A stretch of 64,000 nucleotides of DNA from contig NZ_BLWF01000004.1 in the NCBI RefSeq assembly GCF_013167955.1, forward strand, positions 354,587-418,586, given 5' to 3'. The position numbers were made by a program, and so were the translations under genes. Source of the DNA: Thermanaeromonas sp. C210 (GTDB lineage: Bacteria > Bacillota > DSM-521 > Neomoorellales > Neomoorellaceae). The notes under the pieces were generated by a model that was not told the DNA's origin, made no database searches, and was given only the letters and a program-made list of their open reading frames with translations. Positions 51,279-60,244 of the stretch are shown here, in pieces. Position 1 is the first letter of the stretch; each line of letters begins with the position of its first letter.

Positions 51279-51650
51279 TCAGGTCTCCTCTTCCGGGACT
51301 TCAGCCAGGTTCCCCAGCCGGACACCGAAGGCGTCATTGATGACTACTACCTCCCCCTGCCCCAGGGGCCTACCGTTGACCAGGATGTCCACCCGGTCTC
51401 CTGCGGTCCTGTTGAGGACTATCAATGAGCCTTCCTCCAGCTCCAGTATCTCCCTCACCCGCATTTTGGTCCGCCCCAGCTCTACGGAGAGCTTGAGGGG
51501 AATATCCAGGAGTTTGTCCAGGCTCGCCCCCTTTTGGGGCTTTTCCACCGGTTTCAGCTGAGCAAAAGAGGCCTTCCGGATGGCGGGTTCGGGTTTGGAC
51601 CCCTCCAGGGCTTGGATTAACTGCTGGATTTGCTCATCCGTCAACGGCAT
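51279..51650 (-). CDS. fliN: FliN-type C-ring protein
   Basis: A 123-residue protein with a C-terminal SpoA/FliN domain (LGRTKMRVREILELEEGSLI and INDAFGVRLGNL). The operon also encodes FliY with its own FliN domain at 34779, so this organism makes a short FliN plus a long FliY. It lies between fliL and fliO, next to the export genes. Confidence 0.85.
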   Translation of the reverse strand: MPLTDEQIQQLIQALEGSKPEPAIRKASFAQLKPVEKPQKGASLDKLLDIPLKLSVELGRTKMRVREILELEEGSLIVLNRTAGDRVDILVNGRPLGQGEVVVINDAFGVRLGNLAEVPEEET

Positions 51651-51662
51651 GGGCTCGTTCCC

Positions 51663-52139
51663 TCACTGGATAATGAATTCTTCAAAATAGAGTTCCTCCA
51701 CCTGGCCTCCCTCAAGCTGGGAGTTGATGACGGCCAGCAGCTCCCTTTTTAAAGCGTCTTCCTGGCTCAGCTCCCCGGTTTTTTTGCTCCGCAGGACCCC
51801 GATGACGGCGTCACGGACCCGATGGATCTTCTCGTTGAGCTCCCTTTCCAGCCGGCTGTCGGAATACTCCAGGGTTATCTTCGTCCGCAGGTAGCGCCGC
51901 AGCCCCGGGTCGGACAGGTTTACCACGATATCCTCCAAAGTGAGTTTATGTATCTGGGCCGGCCGTCCGTTTCCCCTGGCCTCCAGCCCGGCCGCGGCAT
52001 GCCCGCCTGTAAGGTAGAGATAGACGAGCCCCCCGCTCATGATGACCAGAGCAGCTACCAGGACGATTACCAGCCACGGTTTGGGTTCCTTCCCCTTGAC
52101 CGCTTCTTCTTCCTCGGCCTTGCCTCTTTTAGGGGCCAC
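51663..52139 (-). CDS. fliL: Flagellar basal-body protein FliL
   Basis: A 158-residue FliL. Short cytoplasmic tail, one membrane helix (LVIVLVAALVIMSGGLVYLYL, about 24-44), then the periplasmic FliL domain ending KRELLAVINSQLEGGQVEELYFEEFIIQ-like. Supports stator function. Overlaps motB by 11 bp. Confidence 0.88.
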   Translation of the reverse strand: MAPKRGKAEEEEAVKGKEPKPWLVIVLVAALVIMSGGLVYLYLTGGHAAAGLEARGNGRPAQIHKLTLEDIVVNLSDPGLRRYLRTKITLEYSDSRLERELNEKIHRVRDAVIGVLRSKKTGELSQEDALKRELLAVINSQLEGGQVEELYFEEFIIQ

Positions 52140-52905
52140 TGTTGTACACCTCGCTCTCCGTCAACGTACCCGAGTTCCGGGATCCGATAAGAATTATCAC
52201 GCGCCGGTTCTGGGCCATGTGCTCGGGGCTGTCATTGGGAACCAGGGGCCGGTACTCCCCGTAACCCACCGCGGTAAACCGGTGCGGCTCCAGCCCGTGC
52301 CTTTCGATGAAATAGCGCACCACCCGTATGGCGCGAGCGGCCGACAGTTCCCAGTTGGAGGGAAACTCCGGCGTATTAATGGGCCTGTTGTCTGTATGCC
52401 CTTCCACCTTTATATTGTTGGGCAGCCTTGCCAGCAAGGTAGCCAGCTTGTCCAGCACCTGCCTCGCCTCCGGCTTAAGGTCCGCCTTCCCGGAGTCAAA
52501 CAGGATGCGTTCTTTGATATCCAGGGCCACGCCGCCTTCCTCATAGCGCACTTCCACCATGTCTTCCAGGCCGTGTTCCGCCAGGAAATTCTGTATGGAC
52601 TGGAGGGTTTCCATCATCTCACGGGCCTGGGCCAGGGCCTGGGACTCCAGGGGCGACTGGACGACCTCTACCTCAGCGCCCGGAGCGGGTTCGGCCGGGG
52701 CCACAATACCGGGCCCGCCGTCGAGTATCCCCACTCCCTGGAAGGAGGCTATAAACCGCTGGAACTTCTGCTGGCTGAGGACCGAAAAGGAAAAAAGCAG
52801 GACAAAAAACACCACCAGCTGGGTCATCAGATCCGAGTAGGTGACCATCCAGCTGGGGCCGTCGTCCCCCTGCCTCTCCCTGCCGCGCTTTCTCCTTAAC
52901 AGCAT
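52129..52905 (-). CDS. motB: Stator protein MotB
   Basis: A 258-residue MotB with the plug/channel helix (WMVTYSDLMTQLVVFFVLLF, about 18-37) and the proton-binding Asp in YSDLM, then an OmpA-like peptidoglycan domain (VEGHTDNRPINTPEFPSNWE, about 176-195). Partner of MotA at 52954. 48 bp spacing. Confidence 0.94.
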   Translation of the reverse strand: MLLRRKRGRERQGDDGPSWMVTYSDLMTQLVVFFVLLFSFSVLSQQKFQRFIASFQGVGILDGGPGIVAPAEPAPGAEVEVVQSPLESQALAQAREMMETLQSIQNFLAEHGLEDMVEVRYEEGGVALDIKERILFDSGKADLKPEARQVLDKLATLLARLPNNIKVEGHTDNRPINTPEFPSNWELSAARAIRVVRYFIERHGLEPHRFTAVGYGEYRPLVPNDSPEHMAQNRRVIILIGSRNSGTLTESEVYNSGP

Positions 52906-52953
52906 GTTCCCTACCCCATTTTGCCCTTTCCCTAAGGTAAACGCTACCCTCCG

Positions 52954-53775
52954 CTAAACCCTGCTGCCGAAATAACCTTCCCCCACTTCGGCCCGGCCTT
53001 CTTCCCTTTCCTTGGACTGCCGAAGCTTAGGGGGAAGGAAGGAATACAGCCTTTCCTCCAAAATGCGGGGATTAACCCCCGACTGGATAGCGATAATGCC
53101 CTCCAGCATCATCTGTTTCAAGAGCATCTCCTGTTCGCTGCGCAGGGCCAGCTTGCCCGCCAGGGGGATAAAGAGCATGTAGCCCATAATGGCCCCGTAA
53201 AAAGTAGTTATCAAGGCCAGGGCCATGCTGGGCCCCAGGGCTTCGGGCCGGTCCAACTTGGCCAGCATCTGAACCAGGCCGATCAGAGTGCCGATCATAC
53301 CAAAGGCCGGTGCAAGGTTCCCCCAAGTTTTAAAGATTCGCTGGCCGATTTCGTGGCGTTGGGCCATAAAGGCCATATCTGTTTCCAGTATTTCCCGGAT
53401 CATTTCCGGCTCCATGGCATCCACTACTAGTTGAATACCCTTGGCAAAAAAGGGGTCATCCAGGCGCTGGGCATCGTCCTCCAGGGCCAGCAGCCCCTCC
53501 CGCCGGGCCTTCCGGGCCAGGTCGGAAAAAATCTGAATCAATTCCCGGGGGTCCATTAAATCGGTGGTAAAAGCCTGTTTCACGGTGTGGAAAACATTTT
53601 TCATTTCTTCAAAGCCGAAGTTAATCAGAATAGCCGCCAGGGAACCGCCTACGGTCACCATAAGGGAACGGACGTTCCAGAAAAGACCAGGGTTGCCCCC
53701 CAACACCAGCGCAGCGCCCAACAGGCCTATTCCTGCCAAGATACCTATTATCGTCATCGCGTCCAAGCGCCGCAA
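52954..53775 (-). CDS. motA: Stator protein MotA
   Basis: A 273-residue MotA with four membrane helices (IIGILAGIGLLGAALVLGGN at the start; IGTLIGLVQMLAKL and YGAIMGYMLFIPLAGKLALR in the middle) and the cytoplasmic loop carrying the charged FliG contacts. Drives rotation with MotB. It begins 1 bp after flbD. Confidence 0.94.
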   Translation of the reverse strand: MRRLDAMTIIGILAGIGLLGAALVLGGNPGLFWNVRSLMVTVGGSLAAILINFGFEEMKNVFHTVKQAFTTDLMDPRELIQIFSDLARKARREGLLALEDDAQRLDDPFFAKGIQLVVDAMEPEMIREILETDMAFMAQRHEIGQRIFKTWGNLAPAFGMIGTLIGLVQMLAKLDRPEALGPSMALALITTFYGAIMGYMLFIPLAGKLALRSEQEMLLKQMMLEGIIAIQSGVNPRILEERLYSFLPPKLRQSKEREEGRAEVGEGYFGSRV

Positions 53776-53776
53776 A

Positions 53777-53986
53777 TTATTTCACCTCATCTTGCTCGCC
53801 CAGGGGCCGGGCTATCAGCCGGCGGTAGGCGATCACCTTGGCAATTACTTCATCCAGGGTGTGGGTCACCAGGACCTTTTTCCCATTGGTCAGGGTTATA
53901 ACGGTCTCCGGTATACTCTCTACCCTCTCTATCAGCTCGGCATTTAAAGCGATCTCCCGCTTATCCAGCGTGGTAACCTTTATCAT
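53777..53986 (-). CDS. flbD: FlbD/SwrD family protein
   Basis: A 69-residue protein of the FlbD family (SwrD in Bacillus), with the conserved ITLTNGKKVLVTHTLDEVIAK. SwrD raises motor torque, probably through MotA/MotB, which fits its place directly ahead of motA. Confidence 0.9.
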   Translation of the reverse strand: MIKVTTLDKREIALNAELIERVESIPETVITLTNGKKVLVTHTLDEVIAKVIAYRRLIARPLGEQDEVK

Positions 53987-54034
53987 TGCCTCACCTGCTT
54001 CCCGTCGGCCCGGCGGGCGCAGCTACCCGCTACT

Positions 54035-54856
54035 TTAACGCTTGAGATTTACCAGCTCCTGCAGCATTTCATCGGAGGCCGTAATGACCCGGGCATTGGC
54101 CTGGAACCCGCGCTGGGTGACGATCATGTCGCTAAACTCCTGGGCCAGCTCCACGTTAGACATTTCCAGGGCCGAGGGGATGATGATGGTGTTGGCGAAA
54201 TCACCAGTACCAGCGGTACCTTCCTGAACGTCTCCAGCGGCGGCACTGGTAACATAAAGGTTGCTCCCCACTTTTTCCAGACCGGCCGGGTTGGCAAACT
54301 TAGCCAATTTAATGGTGCCCGCGTCCGTTAATTGACCGTTCGTTGGATCGATATACTTAACGGTTCCCGTCCGATCTATGGTGTAACTAAGGGCATTGGT
54401 AGGAATTGATATGGGATAACCATTTTCATCCACCACATAAAAGCCATCCGGATTGACCAGATACACATTATTTGCATCATTTTCATCAGGAGCGAAGTGA
54501 AAGGCGCCGGCACGGGTGTAATATTCGTTTCCGCTCCCATCTTCTACTACAAAAAACCCGTCTCCCTGGATCATCAGATCCGTCCCGTTGCCGGTAGGCT
54601 GGGCCGCCCCCTGGGTGTGGACCACGTCGATGCTGGCCAGGGTAACGCCCAGGCCGACCTGCTGGGGGTTGGTGCCGCCTATGTCCCCGGTACCGGCCGA
54701 ACCGCCCCTCAGGGTCTGGTAAAACACGTCCTTAAAGGTAACGGCGCTTCTCTTAAAGCCCACCGTGTTCACGTTGGCTATGTTATCTCCGATCACATCC
54801 ATGCGCGTCTGGTGGGTGCGTAGGCCGGCAACGGCCGAAAAAAGCGAGCGCATCAT
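54035..54856 (-). CDS. flgE: Hook protein FlgE (flagellar hook-basal body family)
   Basis: About 273 residues. N-terminal rod-family motif (LFSAVAGLRTHQTRMDVIGD) and C-terminal NVELAQEFSDMIVTQRGFQANARVI. The frame is open to 54964, but AAGGAGG precedes the ATG-ATG pair at 54856/54853 and the family begins at MMRSLFSAVAG, so that start is used. This short form is the hook subunit of the Clostridia operon type. It follows flgD. Confidence 0.88.
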   Translation of the reverse strand: MMRSLFSAVAGLRTHQTRMDVIGDNIANVNTVGFKRSAVTFKDVFYQTLRGGSAGTGDIGGTNPQQVGLGVTLASIDVVHTQGAAQPTGNGTDLMIQGDGFFVVEDGSGNEYYTRAGAFHFAPDENDANNVYLVNPDGFYVVDENGYPISIPTNALSYTIDRTGTVKYIDPTNGQLTDAGTIKLAKFANPAGLEKVGSNLYVTSAAAGDVQEGTAGTGDFANTIIIPSALEMSNVELAQEFSDMIVTQRGFQANARVITASDEMLQELVNLKR

Positions 54857-54893
54857 GGCTGAACATACCTCCTTTAAAGCCAGTCTGTCTTCC

Positions 54894-55298
54894 TTACGAA
54901 GGTTCGGGATCGACGGGTTGGCGGATCTCCCGCAGTTGGGTCCAGGACAGCTCCCGCCCCCCAACCTTCAGGATAATGTCGTTGCCCTGGAGCCGTACCG
55001 CTTCCACTATCCCGGTAACCGTTTCATCGGCGACTACCGCCGTGACCTCCCGGCCGATCAATCCCTGGGCCTGGATAAAGGAAGCGTAACGCTGCTGCTC
55101 TACCATTTCATACAGCTGTTCCAGCACGGTAAACTGGGCCAGCTGGGTAATAAACTCCGTATCCTTCATGGGCTCCAGAGGGTTCTGATACTGGAGCTGG
55201 ACGGCTATGAGCCGCAGAAAATCGGTCTTATTCAGGGTTTTCTCCCAGGTAACACCCGCTTCGTAGCCCGCAGCGCTGCCTACGTTACTTACCTGCAC
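54894..55298 (-). CDS. flgD: Hook-cap protein FlgD
   Basis: About 134 residues. N-terminal NKTDFLRLIAVQLQYQNPLEPMKD and TEFITQLAQFTVLEQL are diagnostic. The listed frame starts at 55475 inside fliK; the GTG at 55298 has GAGGAGG upstream and gives the usual length of a Firmicute FlgD that lacks the Ig-like C-terminus. It caps the hook while FlgE polymerises. Confidence 0.87.
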   Translation of the reverse strand: MQVSNVGSAAGYEAGVTWEKTLNKTDFLRLIAVQLQYQNPLEPMKDTEFITQLAQFTVLEQLYEMVEQQRYASFIQAQGLIGREVTAVVADETVTGIVEAVRLQGNDIILKVGGRELSWTQLREIRQPVDPEPS

Positions 55299-55320
55299 GG
55301 CCGTGTTCACCTCCTCTTGC

Positions 55321-56688
55321 TTAAGCCAGGTAATCCAGCCGATATGGGACGTCCCAGGGAGGGGGGGGTATATCTTCCTGCTCGCCCCCTGCATACCATC
55401 GCCACTCCCGGCTACCGGGGCCGGGCCACCCTTCCCTTCCGGCCGGGCCTTCCCGGTCTCCGGAGTACCCCCCATTTACCTGCACCTGGACCTGGTCCAG
55501 GCTCAGCCCCTGGCCCTGGAGGGCCTGCCGCAGCTCGGGCAAGGACAACTGGAGCACCCGCCCGGCCTCCGGGGTTTCTACCACCATGTGCACGGACAGC
55601 CGGTTGTCCACCAGTACGGTATACAGGCGCATTTTGCCCAGACCGGGGGGCTTAAGCTGGAGTTCCAGCTCTTGCCGCTCCGTCCTGCTCCCCCGGGTCA
55701 GGGAAATTATCCTGGCCGCCAGCTCGGCCGTGGGCACCCCCGCCGGTCCTGAAGGGACGGCAGACTTTTCCCCCACCGGGGCAGCACTGCCTGCCGCGGT
55801 ACCGGTAACCCTGGGCGAAACACTCCCCCCGACATGGAATCCCTCGTTAGCCTCTAGGTTTACCGCAGGCCCTCTTCCCTCTCCCATCCCCGGCTTTTCT
55901 CCGATCTTCTCCGACACTACACTATACCTGACAGGTGCACCGTCCTCCTGCAAGTGACGTACACCATCCGCCCTGACCGGTACTGAACCGCTACCGGCGG
56001 CCGGAGACGGGCCGGAACTCCTTGTGCCTCCCGCCGCGGCAGGGGCCTCATGCGCTTCCGGCACCTGGTAAGTCCTCACTCCTCCCTCAGCCTGCTCATG
56101 CCCATGAGGGCCACCCGCCAGGGCAAGAACCGCCGCCCCTTTATCCCCGGCCGCCGCTAGCCCCGGGGTCCTGGGGCCCGAAGGTGGCGTCCCCCCTCCC
56201 CGGCCCTGGGCTCCTACCGGCAGAACCGGCTCGGCCTGGTTCCTCCCTCCGGCTATAACGGGCGGTGGCTCAGGGGTCGGCGGCACCGCGGCCCCTTCCG
56301 GGGTTACCGTCGGCTTAGGGCCCCCGCTCCACTCGTCCATCTGCGCCTCTACCAGCCGGACGGTCAACGCCGCACCCGTGGCCCCCCCGGGCGCCCGGTT
56401 GGTTCCCTCCCCGGCGGCGGACCAAAGGTCACCGGCTACACCCGCAATTAAATCTGCAACCTGCCCAACGGGACCCGGGCCGACACCCGTCTCCCCTTCT
56501 GCCGGTGCAGCAGGATTTTCCGGGCTCCCCAGCCGCGGGCCCTCCTGGACCGGGGTACCCTGGATATGGAGGACCAGGCCGGCCAGGCAGGCGGAAAAGG
56601 GAGGGGTGTCGTGGTCCTTCTCCTGCCTGGTAACTCCCGGTTGCGCCTTAGCCTGTAACTGGAGCTTGCCGATGGGGTAAGGGCTCAC
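55321..56688 (-). CDS. fliK: Hook-length control protein FliK
   Basis: A 455-residue FliK. The long N-terminal half is Gly/Pro/Ala-rich and low in order (about 1-320), acting as the molecular ruler. The C-terminal Flg_hook domain is recognisable at about 330-420 (ELQLKPPGLGKMRLYTVLVD and LRQALQGQGLSLDQVQVQVN). It signals FlhB to switch export. An unusually acidic/Gly tail (about 420-455) follows. Confidence 0.85.
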   Translation of the reverse strand: MSPYPIGKLQLQAKAQPGVTRQEKDHDTPPFSACLAGLVLHIQGTPVQEGPRLGSPENPAAPAEGETGVGPGPVGQVADLIAGVAGDLWSAAGEGTNRAPGGATGAALTVRLVEAQMDEWSGGPKPTVTPEGAAVPPTPEPPPVIAGGRNQAEPVLPVGAQGRGGGTPPSGPRTPGLAAAGDKGAAVLALAGGPHGHEQAEGGVRTYQVPEAHEAPAAAGGTRSSGPSPAAGSGSVPVRADGVRHLQEDGAPVRYSVVSEKIGEKPGMGEGRGPAVNLEANEGFHVGGSVSPRVTGTAAGSAAPVGEKSAVPSGPAGVPTAELAARIISLTRGSRTERQELELQLKPPGLGKMRLYTVLVDNRLSVHMVVETPEAGRVLQLSLPELRQALQGQGLSLDQVQVQVNGGYSGDREGPAGREGWPGPGSREWRWYAGGEQEDIPPPPWDVPYRLDYLA

Positions 56689-56710
56689 CGGTTCACCTCC
56701 TTTCGGGAAA

Positions 56711-57160
56711 TTAATTCTCCGCCCCTCGCCGGTTGAAAGCTACTACCGCCACATCATCCAGTTGCTTTTGCTCCTCCCGGGCGGCCGTGTAGTTGTAAAC
56801 CGCCTGCTTCCGCGCCTTCAACCGTTCGAGGACCTTGCGCTCCCGCATAGCCTCCCTTACCAGGTCCTGGCACTCCTTTACTGCAGCCGCCGCCCGGATC
56901 ACTCTCTCCGCCTGACCGTCGATCCTCGCATTCAATATCTGCAGGTAAAGGTCCCTCTGCCAGAATTCGCCCAGGCTGGCCTCTTCCGGTCCCCCGGCCC
57001 ACCTGTCTTGGAAGGCCTCCCTTTCCTCCACGTACACCCGCAGTCGTCTCTCCTCTTCCTCCTGTCGCAGCCGGGCGCCGGCCAATTCCCTCTTGCGGTG
57101 TTCTTCAACCGCCTGGCGGTAGTTATGTACTTTTTCCAGGGAAAAGCGGAAGGGCCGCAA
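56711..57160 (-). CDS. fliJ: Flagellar export chaperone FliJ
   Basis: A 149-residue, almost fully coiled-coil protein starting MRPFRFSLEKVHNYRQAVEE, as in FliJ. It binds FliI and FlhA and couples ATPase activity to export. Immediately follows fliI. Confidence 0.85.
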   Translation of the reverse strand: MRPFRFSLEKVHNYRQAVEEHRKRELAGARLRQEEEERRLRVYVEEREAFQDRWAGGPEEASLGEFWQRDLYLQILNARIDGQAERVIRAAAAVKECQDLVREAMRERKVLERLKARKQAVYNYTAAREEQKQLDDVAVVAFNRRGAEN

Positions 57161-57184
57161 CCTGGCTTACCTCCTTCACCGGAC

Positions 57185-58489
57185 TTAATCCTTTAGGGCC
57201 GAGGCCAGAAATTCCATGGTTTGTTCGTAGGAAAAATACTCTTCCTTGTCCTGGCGCAGGAAAGCCTGAATAGCGTCGTAATATTTCAGGGCCGCGTCCA
57301 CCCGGGGGTTGGAGCCCGCCTGGTAGGCGCCGATCTCAATGAGATCGGCGGCCTCGGCATAAGCGGCCTGCAGATCCCTCAGCCTCCCGGCCAGTTCCCG
57401 CTGGCGGGCGGGGGTGATCTCCGGCATAAGGCGGCTTAAGCTCGCCAAGACGTCAATGGCCGGATAATGATTGCGGGCCGCCAGCTGGCGCGACAGGACG
57501 ATATGGCCGTCCAGAAGCCCCCTCACCGCATCGGCCACCGGTTCGTTGAAATCATCTCCCTCCACCAGAACGGTATAAAGGCCGGTGATGGAACCCCGGG
57601 AGCTGTTGCCCGCCCTCTCCACCAGCCGCGGCAGCAGGGCAAAAACCGAGGGCGTGTAACCCCGGGTGGTGGGCGGCTCTCCTATGGCCAGACCCACCTC
57701 TCGCTGGGCCATGCACAGCCGGGTGAGGGAATCCATCATCAACAGCACTTTAAGGCCCTGGTCGCGAAAATACTCGGCAATGGCCGTGGCCACGAAGGCC
57801 CCTTTGATCCGCACCAGAGCAGGCTGGTCCGAGGTGGCCACCACCACCACCGACCGCTTGAGGCCCTCCTCTCCCAGGTTGTCCTCCAGGAAATCCCGCA
57901 CTTCCCGTCCCCGCTCGCCGATGAGGGCGATGACGTTGATGTCCGCCGTGCTGTGGCGGGCGATCATACCCAGCAGGGTGCTCTTACCCACGCCACTGCC
58001 GGCAAAAATTCCTACCCTCTGGCCCAGCCCGCAAGTGAGGAGGGCATCGATGGCCTTGACACCCGTCGTAAGGACCTCCTGAATGGGCTGCCTCTCCAGG
58101 GGCTGGGGCGGTGAATTGTTGATGGGATACCCGGTCCCCACGACAGGCCGCCCGCCGTCCAGGGGCCTGCCCAGGCCGTCCAGCACCCGGCCCAGGAGCC
58201 CCCTGCCCACCGTCACCTTCAACCCCTGTCCCGTGGCCATTACCCGGCAGCCGGGTCCTATGCCCTCCAGATCTCCCAGGGGCATGAGCAAGGTCACATT
58301 CTCCCGGAAGCCTACCACTTCGGCCACCACAGGAGAGCGGCCGTTATTGTATATGTAACATACTTCTCCGATGGCCGCCTTTAGGCCCCGCGCCTCCAGG
58401 GTAAGGCCGGTAACCCTGGTGATCTTACCCCCCTGCTTCCATAGGTCGGCCCGGCGCAAGGCCTCAAGGACTAGAGCCTGTCCGCCCAT
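57185..58489 (-). CDS. fliI: Flagellar export ATPase FliI
   Basis: A 434-residue ATPase related to F1-beta. Walker A GIFAGSGVGKSTLLGMIARH (about 160-179) and Walker B VLLMMDSLTRLCMAQREVGL (about 243-262) are intact. Energises protein export. Overlaps fliH by 19 bp. Confidence 0.95.
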   Translation of the reverse strand: MGGQALVLEALRRADLWKQGGKITRVTGLTLEARGLKAAIGEVCYIYNNGRSPVVAEVVGFRENVTLLMPLGDLEGIGPGCRVMATGQGLKVTVGRGLLGRVLDGLGRPLDGGRPVVGTGYPINNSPPQPLERQPIQEVLTTGVKAIDALLTCGLGQRVGIFAGSGVGKSTLLGMIARHSTADINVIALIGERGREVRDFLEDNLGEEGLKRSVVVVATSDQPALVRIKGAFVATAIAEYFRDQGLKVLLMMDSLTRLCMAQREVGLAIGEPPTTRGYTPSVFALLPRLVERAGNSSRGSITGLYTVLVEGDDFNEPVADAVRGLLDGHIVLSRQLAARNHYPAIDVLASLSRLMPEITPARQRELAGRLRDLQAAYAEAADLIEIGAYQAGSNPRVDAALKYYDAIQAFLRQDKEEYFSYEQTMEFLASALKD

Positions 58490-59250
58490 TCCTTACCCTT
58501 CCCACCCGCCCGCAGGAGCCGGCGCACTTCTTCCAGCTGGCTCTCCACCGTAGCGTCTATAAATCCGTTTTCCGTCTCCACCCTGAAACCCCCGGGCTGC
58601 AGGGCTTCATCCGCCACGATCTGCAGCCGGGCGCCGGCGCTCATATCCTGCAGCAATTCCTCCCGGCGTTGCCGCAGGAAATCGGCGTCGGCGGGTGCGG
58701 CATATATGGTGTAAATTTGACCTTCCGCCACCCGTTGCAGGGCGCTGCGGGTGATGTCCAGGACCACTTCCGGCGCCAGCTCCACCTGCCGTCTGATTAT
58801 CTTGGCCGCGACCTCCAGGGCCAGGCCCAGGATGTCCTCTTCTGCCGCCCGCAGGGTATCCCGGTAGGCCGCCCGGGCTTCCTCCAGAACCTTGCCCGCC
58901 TGCCGGCGTAAACCCTCGGCTTCCTCCCGCAGGGCCTCCGCCTCGGCCGCACCAGCTCGGAAGCCGGCCTTTCGCCCTTCCTCCCAACCGGCCCGGTACC
59001 CTTCTTCCCGGGCCCTGGCCTTGAGCTCCTCGGCCTCCTCCCGTGCCGCCTGCAAAATAAGGTCGGCCTCGCGGCGAGCATCTTCCAGGAGGGCAGCTGC
59101 CCTCTCCCCGATCCGGGGGTCTTCCCCGCAGCCGGACCCTTCCCCGTCCTCCCGCCACCACCTGGACATCTCCCGCACCGGAACCTCGTATTCTCCTCCC
59201 GGCGCGGCGACCTCCTTGATAACCCTAGACCACCACAGCATCCTGTCCAC
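58471..59250 (-). CDS. fliH: FliH, regulator of the export ATPase
   Basis: A 259-residue FliH. Long coiled coil with Glu/Ala/Arg heptads (about 50-150, AREEGYRAGWEEGRKAGFRA) and a C-terminal globular FliI-binding part (GFRVETENGFIDATVESQLE). The start overlaps fliG by 26 bp; the GTG at 59250 or the ATG at 59241 are both possible. Confidence 0.88.
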   Translation of the reverse strand: MDRMLWWSRVIKEVAAPGGEYEVPVREMSRWWREDGEGSGCGEDPRIGERAAALLEDARREADLILQAAREEAEELKARAREEGYRAGWEEGRKAGFRAGAAEAEALREEAEGLRRQAGKVLEEARAAYRDTLRAAEEDILGLALEVAAKIIRRQVELAPEVVLDITRSALQRVAEGQIYTIYAAPADADFLRQRREELLQDMSAGARLQIVADEALQPGGFRVETENGFIDATVESQLEEVRRLLRAGGKGKEWADRL

Positions 59251-60235
59251 CCCTGGCGATAATAATCTCCCCGGTTTCGTCCAGGCGGCGAATGATCTGA
59301 ACTATCCGCTGCTGGGCAGCCTCTACGTCCCGCAGCCGGGTAGGACCCATATACTCGATGTCCTCTTTGAGCATTTCCGCCGCCCGCTTGGAAAGGTTGC
59401 GGTAGATGCGGTTGGCCACTTCTTCGCTGGCCGTCTTCAGGGCCAGGGCCAGGTCCTTCATGTCCACTTCCCGGAGAACCCGCCGGATGGAATTGTCGTC
59501 CAGGACAATGATGTCCTCAAAGACGAACATGCGCTTGCGTATCTCGTCGGCCAATTCGGGATCTTCCTGCTCCAAGGATTCCAGTATGGTGCGCTCGGTG
59601 GCCCGGTCCACCCGGTTAAGGACGTCCACGAGGGCCTTTATCCCGCCCGCCACGGCGAAGTCCTGCCCCACCACGGAAGAGAGGCGCTGCTCTAGAATCT
59701 GCTCCAGTTCCCGCACCGTTTCCGGAGAGGCCCGCTCCATGAGGGCCAACCGCTTGGCCACATCGGCCTGGAATTCCTCCGGAAGGGAGCTTAGCACCAC
59801 TGCCGCCTGTTCCGGCTCCAGGTAGGCCAAAATTAGGGCGATGGTCTGGGGGTGCTCGTTATAGAGGAAATTCACCAGCTGCTTGGGGTCTGCCTTGCGA
59901 ATGGTGTTAAAGGGCCGAATCTTGGACGTAGCCATCAGCTTCTTGATAATCTCGGCCGCCCGGGCGGGACCTACCGCCCTCTCCAGCACCTCCCGGGCAT
60001 ACTTTATGCCGCCCTGGATAATGTACTGCCTGGCCTCATGGAGCTCCCAGAATTCATCCACGACATGCTGTTTGGTCTCCGGGTCTACCGTGGTGGTGTT
60101 GGCGATCTGGTAGGTAACCCGTTCCATGTCCTCCTGGGGCAACTGTTTTATGACCAGGGAGGACAATTCGGGACCCAGAGTTATGAGAAAAATGGCGGCC
60201 TTCTCCAGGCCGGTTAGTTGCCTCTGCCGCGCCAC
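59225..60235 (-). CDS. fliG: Flagellar motor switch protein FliG
   Basis: A 336-residue FliG with N, middle and C domains. QTIALILAYLEPEQAAVVLSS (about 132) is the EHPQ-type middle-domain region, and the C-terminal domain has the charged helix IRKRMFVFEDIIVLDDNSIR (about 245-264) that faces MotA. Confidence 0.95.
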   Translation of the reverse strand: MARQRQLTGLEKAAIFLITLGPELSSLVIKQLPQEDMERVTYQIANTTTVDPETKQHVVDEFWELHEARQYIIQGGIKYAREVLERAVGPARAAEIIKKLMATSKIRPFNTIRKADPKQLVNFLYNEHPQTIALILAYLEPEQAAVVLSSLPEEFQADVAKRLALMERASPETVRELEQILEQRLSSVVGQDFAVAGGIKALVDVLNRVDRATERTILESLEQEDPELADEIRKRMFVFEDIIVLDDNSIRRVLREVDMKDLALALKTASEEVANRIYRNLSKRAAEMLKEDIEYMGPTRLRDVEAAQQRIVQIIRRLDETGEIIIARGGQDAVVV

Positions 60236-60244
60236 TTTTACAGT

